Shown: piece by piece, positions 1-7,189 of the stretch
How positions within the stretch are numbered: position 1 is the first letter of the stretch
Layout of the letters: each line of letters opens with the position of its first letter
DNA from: Bosea sp. 29B
GTDB lineage: Bacteria > Pseudomonadota > Alphaproteobacteria > Rhizobiales > Beijerinckiaceae
Length of the DNA stretch: 64,000 nucleotides
Assembly: GCF_902506165.1 (NCBI RefSeq)
Contig: NZ_LR733817.1
Coordinates: forward strand, 2,077,408 to 2,141,407
Reading direction: 5' to 3'
The notes under the pieces: generated by a model
The model's database searches: none
Told to the model about the DNA's origin: nothing
What the model saw: only the letters and a program-made list of their open reading frames with translations
Translations under genes and position numbers: made by a program

Positions 1-1
1 C

Positions 2-127
2 GGCTACAACCGCGCCGCCTCGATCATGGAGCGGATGGAGAACGAGGGCATCGTCGGCCCCGCCAACCACGCCGGAAAACGCGAAATCCTCGTCGAGACC
101 GGAAGGGCAAGGGAAGACGAGGAGTGA
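2..127 (+). CDS. ftsK: DNA translocase FtsK, C-terminal end (5' truncated by window)
   Basis: Only the last 41 codons are present, ending in TGA. They read as the end of the FtsK gamma winged-helix domain, which recognises KOPS/FRS polar sequences: the stretch with [19 protein letters not shown] followed by GKREIL is the family's recognition helix region. FtsK is a septal membrane ATPase that pumps the terminus region of chromosomes through the closing septum and activates XerCD. The lolA gene follows downstream on the same strand, an order common in alphaproteobacteria. The assignment rests on this short tail only. Confidence 0.88.
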   Translation, partial: GYNRAASIMERMENEGIVGPANHAGKREILVETGRAREDEE

Positions 128-336
128 GAGCCGTTCCAGCAAGAATGCGTAGCGGTCTTGCGTCCGGAATTGCGTGGAAGCAAAGCGGCCGGTGCGGCCA
201 AATGGCGCGAAACCGGTCCTGAAAATGCCATCAGCCCGGTGCAACCTCGTTGCCTGCTGACGCGTTGAACCCTTGCCGGCCAGCCTTGGCGGCACGATAT
301 TCCGCCAGAAGGCCGCCAACCGGACATCCGAGCTCC

Positions 337-1179
337 ATGACCAGTCTCTCGCCCATGCCAGCCCTCGCAGCCGCCGCCCTGGCGCTCGCGCTGGCGTCGG
401 GTCCGGTCTATGCCCAGCCCCTCGACATCAAGCCCTCGGCTCAGCCGCCGGCGCCGCGCACCGCCCAGCGGGCATTTCCCTTGCCGCCGATCCGGCCGGC
501 AGGCCTCGGGATGCCGCGCAGCGACGCTCCGGCACAGCCCACCGCGACCGCGCCAGCGCCAACCCCGACGCAAGAACCTGTCCTCACTGCGAACAACGAA
601 CCTCGCGCGGCATCTCCGGCGAAGTCGTCGAAGCCCAGTACACCCCTGTCCAAAGCTGAAGCTGTCGAGCGGTTGAACACCTACTTCAACAGCTTCTCGA
701 CCCTGCAGGGCGACTTCATCCAGTTCGCCGCCGATGGCCGCCGCTTCGAAGGCAAGCTCTATATCCAGCGCCCCGGCAAGATGCGCTTCGAATACCGTCC
801 GCCTGTGACGATGGAAGTCGTAGCCGACGGCACGTCGGTCGCGATCCGCGACCGCAAGCTCGCGACCCAGGATCTCTATTCCATCGGCCAGACGCCGCTG
901 AAATTCCTGCTCAAGGAACAGATGAACCTCGAGAAGGACTCGACCGTCACCGGCGTCAGCACCAAGGGCGACATCCTGTCACTCAAGCTCGAGGACCGCT
1001 CGACACTGGGCGGTACCTCGAAGATCACGCTGAACTTCGACCTCGCCGCCAACGCGCTTCGGCAATGGGTGGTGATCGACCCGCAGGGCTACGAGACCTC
1101 GGTCTCCGTCTATAATCTCGACACGCAACGCCGGCCCGACCAGAAGAACTTCGTGATCAACTACGAACGCGTGCTCTGA
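337..1179 (+). CDS. lolA: Outer membrane lipoprotein carrier protein LolA
   Basis: A 280-residue periplasmic chaperone that carries lipoproteins from LolCDE to the outer membrane. The chosen ATG gives a clean signal peptide (hydrophobic Ala/Leu core, cleavage after VYA-Q around residue 26). A TTG start 87 bases upstream would put a charged, non-signal stretch ahead of it. A Pro/Ala/Thr-rich linker spans about residues 30-100, and the LolA fold begins near residue 104 (LNTYFNSFSTLQGDFIQF) and continues to the end with MRFEYRPP and a VYNLDTQ tail. The long proline-rich linker is typical of the Hyphomicrobiales form. It lies downstream of ftsK and upstream of the exonuclease III gene. Confidence 0.9.
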   Translation: MTSLSPMPALAAAALALALASGPVYAQPLDIKPSAQPPAPRTAQRAFPLPPIRPAGLGMPRSDAPAQPTATAPAPTPTQEPVLTANNEPRAASPAKSSKPSTPLSKAEAVERLNTYFNSFSTLQGDFIQFAADGRRFEGKLYIQRPGKMRFEYRPPVTMEVVADGTSVAIRDRKLATQDLYSIGQTPLKFLLKEQMNLEKDSTVTGVSTKGDILSLKLEDRSTLGGTSKITLNFDLAANALRQWVVIDPQGYETSVSVYNLDTQRRPDQKNFVINYERVL

Positions 1180-1256
1180 GCTGCACGGCAGCGCTTGCTT
1201 TTCCCGAGCTGACGACCCAGTTTCCGGCTTCCCTTTCCGGCCGGATTTCTCCTTTC

Positions 1257-2072
1257 GTGCAGCTCTCCGTCACCACCTGGAACATTAATTCGGTGCGCCT
1301 GCGCATCGGGATGGTCACGCAGTTCCTCAAGGACCACCAGCCCGATATCCTCTGCCTGCAGGAGACCAAGACGCCGGACGAGCAGTTCCCGGCCAAGGCA
1401 TTCAGCGAGGCTGGCTATGTCCACCAGGCCTTCATCGGCAACAAGGGCTATAACGGCGTTGCCATCGTCTCCAAACTGCCCTTCTCCGAGCAGGAAGCGA
1501 TGGCAATGTGCGAGCGCAACGACGCCCGCCACATGACCGTCGTGCTCGACGCCGGCGCGGGAGCCGCAGCCGGCATCGCCATCCATAACTTCTATATCCC
1601 GGCCGGCGGCGACATCGCCGACCCCGAAGCCAACCCGAAGTTCGCCCACAAGCTGCAATTCCTCGACGCCATCGGCGCCTGGGGCGTCGCCCGCAATCCG
1701 GCAGGGCGGCCGAGCATCCTGGTCGGCGATCTCAACATCGCCCCCTACGAACACGATGTCTGGAGCCACAAGCAGCTGCTCGACGTCGTCAGCCACACGC
1801 CGATCGAGACCACGACGCTGGAGAAGCTGCGCAGCGAGCTCGGCTGGACCGACGCCGCCCGCACGCTCCGGCCCGAGCCCGAGAAGCTCTACAGCTGGTG
1901 GAGCTACCGCGCCGCCGACTGGCAGGCTTCGAATCGCGGCCGTCGCCTCGACCACATCTGGCTCTCGGATGCGCTGAAGCCGACATTGCGCGACCTCACC
2001 TTCCTGAGCGAGGCACGCGGCTGGGAGCGGCCTTCGGACCATGTTCCGGTGACGGTGCAGCTGGAGCTGTGA
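1257..2072 (+). CDS. xthA: Exodeoxyribonuclease III (AP endonuclease)
   Basis: A 271-residue Mg-dependent endonuclease/exonuclease/phosphatase-family enzyme that cuts at abasic sites in base excision repair and degrades 3' ends of duplex DNA. Motifs seen: WNINSVR at the N terminus, the metal-binding LQETK, the catalytic GDLNIAP, and RLDHIW with the terminal SDHVPV carrying the catalytic Asp-His. The start is a GTG close behind lolA (77-base gap), so the two may be co-transcribed. It faces the cNMP-binding gene convergently with 6 bases between stop codons. Confidence 0.92.
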   Translation: MQLSVTTWNINSVRLRIGMVTQFLKDHQPDILCLQETKTPDEQFPAKAFSEAGYVHQAFIGNKGYNGVAIVSKLPFSEQEAMAMCERNDARHMTVVLDAGAGAAAGIAIHNFYIPAGGDIADPEANPKFAHKLQFLDAIGAWGVARNPAGRPSILVGDLNIAPYEHDVWSHKQLLDVVSHTPIETTTLEKLRSELGWTDAARTLRPEPEKLYSWWSYRAADWQASNRGRRLDHIWLSDALKPTLRDLTFLSEARGWERPSDHVPVTVQLEL

Positions 2073-2078
2073 GCGCGC

Positions 2079-2543
2079 TCAGCGCAGATCGATCGCCCTG
2101 AGCGCCGTCCCGACCGCAGCCAGCTCGCTGTTGAACGCATGCAGCCGCTCTGCGACCGCCGCTGCGATCGCCTGCGCCGAATCCGGCGATTCGCCGAGCA
2201 CCCGGCGCATCACGCTGCGGGCGAGGCGCATCACCTGGGTCGGCTCGCGGGCGATCGCGGTCACAGGCCGCTCCAGAGCCGTGAACAGCGCGAGCTCGCC
2301 GATCAGCGCTCCCGGCCCGACGACCTCGTCCGCCGGCCGGCCATCATCCTCGCGCTTCAGCGCCACCGCGCCGGAGATGATGAGGAAGGCCCCGTCCGAG
2401 CCCTCGCCGCGCCGAAACAGCACGTCTCCGGCTCGCAGCGACCTAGTCTCGGCCGCAAAAGCGAGCAGGCGCAGGGCATCGCGATCCATCAGGCCCAGCA
2501 GCGGCTGACGGGCCAAGAGAGCGATGTCGTCGTTGAGCGACAT
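2079..2543 (-). CDS. Cyclic nucleotide-binding domain protein
   Basis: A 154-residue protein made almost entirely of one Crp-type cNMP-binding fold. The glycine-rich strand GEGSDGAFLIISG and the phosphate-binding cassette-like GELALFTALERPVTA are visible. There is no C-terminal helix-turn-helix, so it is not a Crp/Fnr transcription factor by itself. It starts 6 bases after the stop of the upstream OmpR-type response regulator, so the two form an operon and probably act in one signalling path. The ligand is unknown. The cassette has Pro-Val where cAMP-binding proteins often have Ser/Thr-Ala, so cyclic nucleotide binding itself is not certain. Confidence 0.8.
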   Translation of the reverse strand: MSLNDDIALLARQPLLGLMDRDALRLLAFAAETRSLRAGDVLFRRGEGSDGAFLIISGAVALKREDDGRPADEVVGPGALIGELALFTALERPVTAIAREPTQVMRLARSVMRRVLGESPDSAQAIAAAVAERLHAFNSELAAVGTALRAIDLR

Positions 2544-2549
2544 TCAGGA

Positions 2550-3236
2550 CTACGGATTCAGCCGGTAGCCACCGGCGTCGGTGACGAGCAGGCGCGCATT
2601 GGCGGGGTCCGGCTCGATCTTCTGGCGCAGGCGGTAGATATGGGTCTCGAGCGTATGCGTCGTGACCTGCGAGTTATAGCCCCAGACCTCCTGCAGCAGC
2701 GTCTCGCGCGCAATAGGCTTGCGGCCGGCGCGATAGAGGAAGCGCAGGATCGCCGTCTCCTTCTCGGTGAGCTTGGTCTTCGAGCCCTTGGCGCTGACCA
2801 GCAGCTTGGAACCCGGGTGAAAGGTATACGGCCCGACCTGAAAGATCGCGTCCTCGCTCGCCTCGTACTGGCGCAAATGCGCGCGAATCCGCGCCAGCAG
2901 CACGGCGAACTTGAACGGCTTCACCACATAGTCGTTGGCGCCTGCTTCCAGCCCGAGCACGGTGTCGGCATCGGAGCCTTGCCCGGTCAGCATCACCACC
3001 GGCCCCTTGAAGCCGTTCTTGCGCATCAACTTCACCGCCTCGCGGCCATCCATGTCGGGCAGGCCGACATCCATGACCACGAGGTCGATCCGTTCGGTCT
3101 GTACGGCCTTCAGGCTCGCCGTCGCGTTCGGCGAGGACGAGACCTTGAATTCGTCGTAGAGCGCGAGCTGCTCGGCGAGCGCGTCACGCAGCATCTGGTC
3201 GTCGTCGACCAGCAGGATATGATGAGTTGCAGACAT
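2550..3236 (-). CDS. OmpR-family two-component response regulator
   Basis: A 228-residue regulator. The receiver domain covers residues 1-120, with acidic pocket D11-D13, phosphoacceptor D56 in VVMDVGLPDMDG, and the conserved Lys in VVKPFKF. A winged-helix DNA-binding domain of OmpR/PhoB type covers about residues 130-227 (LTEKETAILRFLYRAG, then THTLETHIYRLRQKIE). No histidine kinase lies nearby, so it is an orphan by position. It is the first gene of a two-gene unit with the cNMP-binding protein. I cannot assign a named orthologue or regulon. Confidence 0.9.
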   Translation of the reverse strand: MSATHHILLVDDDQMLRDALAEQLALYDEFKVSSSPNATASLKAVQTERIDLVVMDVGLPDMDGREAVKLMRKNGFKGPVVMLTGQGSDADTVLGLEAGANDYVVKPFKFAVLLARIRAHLRQYEASEDAIFQVGPYTFHPGSKLLVSAKGSKTKLTEKETAILRFLYRAGRKPIARETLLQEVWGYNSQVTTHTLETHIYRLRQKIEPDPANARLLVTDAGGYRLNP

Positions 3237-3269
3237 GAAGGCGAGTCAGCCCGTTTGCGTTGGCGCGAC

Positions 3270-3312
3270 ATTAGAGCATGTTCGGCAGAAGTGGGAGCCA
3301 CCTTTGCGAAAC
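3270..3312. repeat. Degenerate dispersed palindromic repeat, copy 1
   Basis: The intergenic stretch around GTTCGGCAGAAGTGGGAGCC followed by ACCTTTGCG resembles a second intergenic stretch at about 58499-58535 (GTTCCGTAGGGGCGGGACTA then CTTTTGCG). Both look like decayed copies of one element with a TGTTC start and a CTTTTGCG-like second half. Seen by eye only. It lies upstream of the response regulator gene and could overlap its promoter. Confidence 0.4.
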
Positions 3313-3431
3313 GCCCGCCCTCCAACATATTGAGTTCAGCGCAGATTCTGACGGCCCCGCTCAAGCCGGTCAAACGGAAAGAGCGCCGGATGGCCGGAAA
3401 CGGTCGGCAGATCACGCAAGATGGATGAGCT

Positions 3432-3986
3432 GTGAAAAGACGTGATGATCGCGCTGCGGCAGGCCGGCGGCTGACGAAACTGGTGGTGGTGCGCTCGGTG
3501 CATGATCGCCGCAAGGGCTTCCTGATCGCCGGTTCCGCCGCCTTTCCCTGCGCGCTCGGCCGCTCCGGCATCCTCGTCGCCAAGCGCGAGGGCGATGGCG
3601 GCACGCCGCGGGCAAAGCTGCCGCTGCGCCGGGTCTTCTACCGCGCCGACCGGCTGCCACGCCCTTCGAGCCTGCTGCCGATCCGTGCCATCACGTCGCG
3701 CGACGCCTGGTGCGACGACCAGAACGACCGGCGCTACAACCGCCTGATCGACCGTCCGCCTGGCGAGGCCGAGGAGCGGCTCGCCCGCGCCGACAATCTC
3801 TACGACGTCATCGTCGAGCTCGGCTGGAACGACGCGCCGGTGCAGCGCGGCCGCGGCAGCGCGATTTTCTGGCATCTCGCCCGGCCCGGCTTCACCCCGA
3901 CGGCCGGGTGCGTCGCCGTCACCGGCGATATTTTCGGCAAGGTCCTGCCCAGGCTGGCCCGACGATGCACGATCGTGGTGCGCTAG
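3432..3986 (+). CDS. L,D-transpeptidase family (YkuD-domain) protein
   Basis: A 184-residue protein with a YkuD fold. The catalytic signature appears as HLARPGFTPTAGCVAV near residues 145-160, containing the conserved His, the small-residue loop and the nucleophilic Cys. Family members form 3-3 cross-links in peptidoglycan or attach proteins to it. There is no clear signal peptide from the GTG start, which is odd for a wall enzyme, and the N terminus is rich in Arg/Lys. This short cytosolic-looking subtype is common in Hyphomicrobiales. The start follows a weak ribosome binding site and could be misplaced. A single-gene unit. Confidence 0.8.
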   Translation: MKRRDDRAAAGRRLTKLVVVRSVHDRRKGFLIAGSAAFPCALGRSGILVAKREGDGGTPRAKLPLRRVFYRADRLPRPSSLLPIRAITSRDAWCDDQNDRRYNRLIDRPPGEAEERLARADNLYDVIVELGWNDAPVQRGRGSAIFWHLARPGFTPTAGCVAVTGDIFGKVLPRLARRCTIVVR

Positions 3987-4116
3987 CCACTTGCAACGGA
4001 GCGCAGGCCGGGGATACTGACGCCGAGCACCGTCTCGCCGATCGATATCAGGAGTACCGGACTTCAGCGGGCACCGTCCCGCTCAGTCAGGCCCGCTCCC
4101 AGCAAGAGACTGTGCC

Positions 4117-4494
4117 ATGACTGATTTGCCCATGACCGAGATCGGCTTCGGCCGCGTTGCCGCGATGTTTCCCGTCAAGGACATGGAACGCGCCTGTGCC
4201 TTCTATGTCGGCGTGCTCGGCTTCACCAAGACCTTCGAGAACGGCCAGCCTGTCGGCTTCATGATCCTCAAGCAGGGCAAGGCCGAGATCCATCTGACCC
4301 TGCAGAAGGACCACGAGGCCGCGCCCTTCAACATCGCCCATATGATGGTCGATGACGTCGACGCCTTTCACGAGCTCTGCCGAGGCCACGGGCTGCGCAT
4401 CGTTAAAGGGCTGCGCGACCAGGACTACGGCCTGCGTGCCTTCGTCTTCGAGGATCCCGACGGCAACCGTATCGATGTCGGCCAGCCGATCTAG
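4117..4494 (+). CDS. VOC (glyoxalase/bleomycin-resistance) superfamily protein
   Basis: A 125-residue single vicinal-oxygen-chelate domain with paired beta-alpha-beta-beta-beta modules: the start VAAMFPVKDMERACAFYVGVLGF is typical and the end carries FEDPDGNRIDVGQP with the family's metal-ligand Glu/Asp region. The closest named subgroup is glyoxalase/bleomycin-resistance-like. The substrate cannot be predicted. It stands alone between the YkuD gene and the diguanylate cyclase. Confidence 0.85.
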   Translation: MTDLPMTEIGFGRVAAMFPVKDMERACAFYVGVLGFTKTFENGQPVGFMILKQGKAEIHLTLQKDHEAAPFNIAHMMVDDVDAFHELCRGHGLRIVKGLRDQDYGLRAFVFEDPDGNRIDVGQPI

Positions 4495-4599
4495 GTATCG
4501 GGCCACGACGACGCGCATTCGCATTTTGCGATTCACCCGACGCAAACCTTCGCGTTCGACGGTTTTCGCCCGTTAACCGACGGTTCGGTCAAACTGACA

Positions 4600-4629
4600 A
4601 TCCTCTCCGGCGGTCTTGCCGGAGAGGAT
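4600..4629 (+). promoter_or_regulatory. RBS-sequestering hairpin upstream of the diguanylate cyclase gene
   Basis: A perfect 12-bp inverted repeat: ATCCTCTCCGGC (4600-4611), six-base loop GGTCTT (4612-4617), GCCGGAGAGGAT (4618-4629). The 3' arm contains the whole Shine-Dalgarno GGAGAGG (4621-4627), and the ATG follows at 4631. In mRNA the ribosome binding site would be fully base-paired. The stem has no U-tract, so it is not a terminator. Translational control is inferred from position. Confidence 0.65.
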
Positions 4630-4630
4630 C

Positions 4631-6400
4631 ATGCAAAAGCGCCCGTCACTGGCCGGTCTCGCCGACCGCCTGACGCTGCGGGAGCAGACCGCGGCCATGG
4701 CCGGCCTGCTCTGCGTCGTCGTCGTCGCCGTATCGGCCGCCGGCGCTGCCTGGCTGGCGCGGCGGGACGCCGTCAAGGAAGCCAATCTCGAGCTGGTCGC
4801 ACTCGCCCGAACCATGTCGGACCGGCTCGACCAGAACATGTTCGAGCGCTATCGCGAGATCAGGAACCTCGCCAAGCTGGAGCCGCTACGCGGCCTTTGG
4901 CAGGACAATCCCGCCAGGGCGCGGGCCGTGCTCATGCAATTGCAGGAGGGCTTGAGCGACTATGCCTGGCTCGGCCTCGCCGAGCCCAGTGGCAATGTCC
5001 GCGCCGCGACCCGCAGCATGCTCGAAGGTGTCTCGGTCGCGCAACGGCCCTGGTTCATCAATGGTCTTGCCGGCCCGACCGTGGAAGACGTCCACGACGC
5101 CAAGCTGCTCGACGGCCTGCTTCGCAAGAGCCCGGACGAGGCGCCCTTCCGCTTCGTCGACGTCGCCATGCCGGTCTTCGGGCCGACCGGCGCCAAGGTC
5201 GGCGTCCTCGGTGCGCATCTGAGCTGGAACTGGGCCGGCAATCTGCGCGACAACGTCCTGCGCAACCACGACCCCGCGCTCGCCTCCGAACTCTGGGTGG
5301 TCGGGCGCGACGGCACGGTGCTGCTCGGCCCCAAGGATGCCAAGCCTTTCGACACCGCGCAGCTCGCGGGCGCGCGCTATGGCGTTTCCTTCATCGATCG
5401 CTCTGGCGATCAACCGATGCTGACAGCATTCGCTGCCACCAAGGGACAGGACGATTATCCGGGGCTGGGCTGGATCATTGCAGCACGCCGTCCGGTCGAT
5501 GTCGCACTCGCGCCCGCCAACCGTCTCACCGCCGTCATCGCCTTGCTCGGCCTGGCTGTGGCCGTCATCGGTGCGGCCTTGGCCTGGTTTCTTGCTGGCA
5601 CGGTCGCAAGCCCGCTGACGCGTCTTTGCCGCTCGGTCGACCTCATCGGCCGCGATCCCGGTGCCGCCGGCATCCAGCGCCAGCATGGCTCGCGCGACAT
5701 CCTCCAGCTCTCCGCTGCGCTACGTTCGCTGCTGCGCCGGTTGGGCACCGCTGAGAAGGGCGCCCGCGACGCCGAGGCGACCATCCGCGACGTCCAGGCC
5801 AAGGCCGACAAGCAGGCGCGCGACGCCGAGGAGAAGACCCGTCGCCTCGGCTCGGACCTGCATACCCTGCAGATACTTGCCGATACCGACCCGCTCACCA
5901 GCCTGCTCAATCGCCGCGCCTTCCTGCCTTTCGCCGAGGACGCGATGAACTATTACAAGCGCTACCAGCGCAATCTCGGCGTGCTGATGTTCGACATCGA
6001 CCATTTCAAGCGCATCAACGACAGCTTCGGCCACGCCGCCGGCGACGAGGTCATCCGCGCCGTCGCCAAGATCATCGCCGGTCAGATCCGCACGACCGAC
6101 AAGGTGGCGCGCTTCGGCGGCGAGGAATTCGTCGTGCTGCTGCGCGAAACCGATGCGCAGGGAGCCGAGAACCTCGCCAACCGCATCCGCGAATCGGTCG
6201 GCGCGACCGTGGTGACGCAGGGGCTGGCCCAGATCGATCTCACCATCAGCGTCGGCGCCGCGATCGTCCGCGAGCAGGACCGCGACATCGAGGATGTGAT
6301 CGAGCGGGCCGACAAGGCGCTGTATGCGGCGAAGTCGTCCGGCCGCAACCGGGTCGTCCTGGCAGAAGCCGAGCCGGTTCCTGCACCAAGCTCCACCTGA
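4631..6400 (+). CDS. Membrane-anchored sensor diguanylate cyclase (dCACHE-type plus GGDEF)
   Basis: A 589-residue protein making c-di-GMP from two GTP. It has an N-terminal transmembrane helix (about residues 20-45), a periplasmic sensor segment of about 250 residues resembling a dCACHE domain, a second helix (about residues 295-325), a HAMP-like/coiled-coil stretch rich in Lys/Asp/Glu, and a C-terminal GGDEF domain. The active site reads GGEEF, preceded at the expected spacing by RTTD, an RxxD inhibitory site, so product feedback is likely. The ATG at 4631 is preferred because GGAGAGG lies 4 bases ahead. An upstream TTG lies inside the hairpin. There is no EAL domain. The ligand is unknown. 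Confidence 0.93.
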   Translation: MQKRPSLAGLADRLTLREQTAAMAGLLCVVVVAVSAAGAAWLARRDAVKEANLELVALARTMSDRLDQNMFERYREIRNLAKLEPLRGLWQDNPARARAVLMQLQEGLSDYAWLGLAEPSGNVRAATRSMLEGVSVAQRPWFINGLAGPTVEDVHDAKLLDGLLRKSPDEAPFRFVDVAMPVFGPTGAKVGVLGAHLSWNWAGNLRDNVLRNHDPALASELWVVGRDGTVLLGPKDAKPFDTAQLAGARYGVSFIDRSGDQPMLTAFAATKGQDDYPGLGWIIAARRPVDVALAPANRLTAVIALLGLAVAVIGAALAWFLAGTVASPLTRLCRSVDLIGRDPGAAGIQRQHGSRDILQLSAALRSLLRRLGTAEKGARDAEATIRDVQAKADKQARDAEEKTRRLGSDLHTLQILADTDPLTSLLNRRAFLPFAEDAMNYYKRYQRNLGVLMFDIDHFKRINDSFGHAAGDEVIRAVAKIIAGQIRTTDKVARFGGEEFVVLLRETDAQGAENLANRIRESVGATVVTQGLAQIDLTISVGAAIVREQDRDIEDVIERADKALYAAKSSGRNRVVLAEAEPVPAPSST

Positions 6401-6409
6401 GCGGTTCCG

Positions 6410-7075
6410 TCAGCCGCGCGCGCCAAAAATCGCGCTGCCGACCCGGACATGGGTGGCGCCGAGCTGGATCGCCGCCTCGTAATCGGCGCTCATGCCCATC
6501 GACAGGATCGCCAGGCCGTTACGCTCGGCGATCTTGCCGAGCAGGGCGAAATGCGGCGAGGGCGGGTCCTCGGCCGGGGGAATGCACATCAGCCCCGCGA
6601 TCGTCAGGCCATAGCGGGTCCGGCACAGCTCCAGGAAGGCGTCGGCCTCGCCGGGCAGCACGCCGCCCTTCTGCGGCTCGGCGCCGGTGTTGACCTGGGC
6701 GATCAGCTGCGGCGCCTTGCCGGCGCGCTCGATCTCGCGCGCCAGCTCCTTGGCGAGGCTCTCGCGGTCGAGCGACTGGATCACGTCGAACAGTGCCACC
6801 GCGTCGCGCGCCTTGTTCGACTGCAGCGGGCCGATCATGTGCAGCTTCGCCTGCGGGAAGCGCTCGCGCAGCGCCGGCCACTTCTCCTTGGCCTCCTGGA
6901 CATAGTTCTCGCCGAAATCGATCTGGCCAGCGCCCAGGACCGGCACGATCATCTCGGCCGGCTTGGTCTTGGAGACCGCGATCAGTGTCACCGCCTCCGG
7001 CTTGCGGCCGAAGTCGCGCGCGGCGCGGGCGATCGCATTCCGCGTTTCCTGAAGTCTTGCCACGACATCCGACAT
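6410..7075 (-). CDS. YggS family pyridoxal-phosphate homeostasis protein
   Basis: A 221-residue PLP-binding protein with an alanine-racemase-type barrel. The PLP lysine is K36 in AVSKTKP, matching the E. coli YggS position. Further family motifs are GENYVQEAKEKW, HMIGPLQSNK, and near the C terminus SMGMSADYEAAI with VRVGSAIFG. It balances cellular PLP pools and amino-acid metabolism and has no known catalytic activity. The start at MSDVVARL is chosen; the ORF can be extended by 11 codons. It is convergent with the diguanylate cyclase gene and divergent from leuS. Confidence 0.92.
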   Translation of the reverse strand: MSDVVARLQETRNAIARAARDFGRKPEAVTLIAVSKTKPAEMIVPVLGAGQIDFGENYVQEAKEKWPALRERFPQAKLHMIGPLQSNKARDAVALFDVIQSLDRESLAKELAREIERAGKAPQLIAQVNTGAEPQKGGVLPGEADAFLELCRTRYGLTIAGLMCIPPAEDPPSPHFALLGKIAERNGLAILSMGMSADYEAAIQLGATHVRVGSAIFGARG

Positions 7076-7189
7076 TTCGCCCGTCCTCGCCTCGTGCGCG
7101 CCCGCCAAGCCGTTCCGAACATTGACCCGGGGGCTACGATGGTGTCCTAGTCCGGCCCAGTCCGCTCACGCAAGAACGACACGATCAGC

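Noticed and set aside
4616..4630. TTG start for the diguanylate cyclase
   Set aside because: It lies inside the hairpin and has no ribosome binding site; the ATG at 4631 has GGAGAGG directly upstream.
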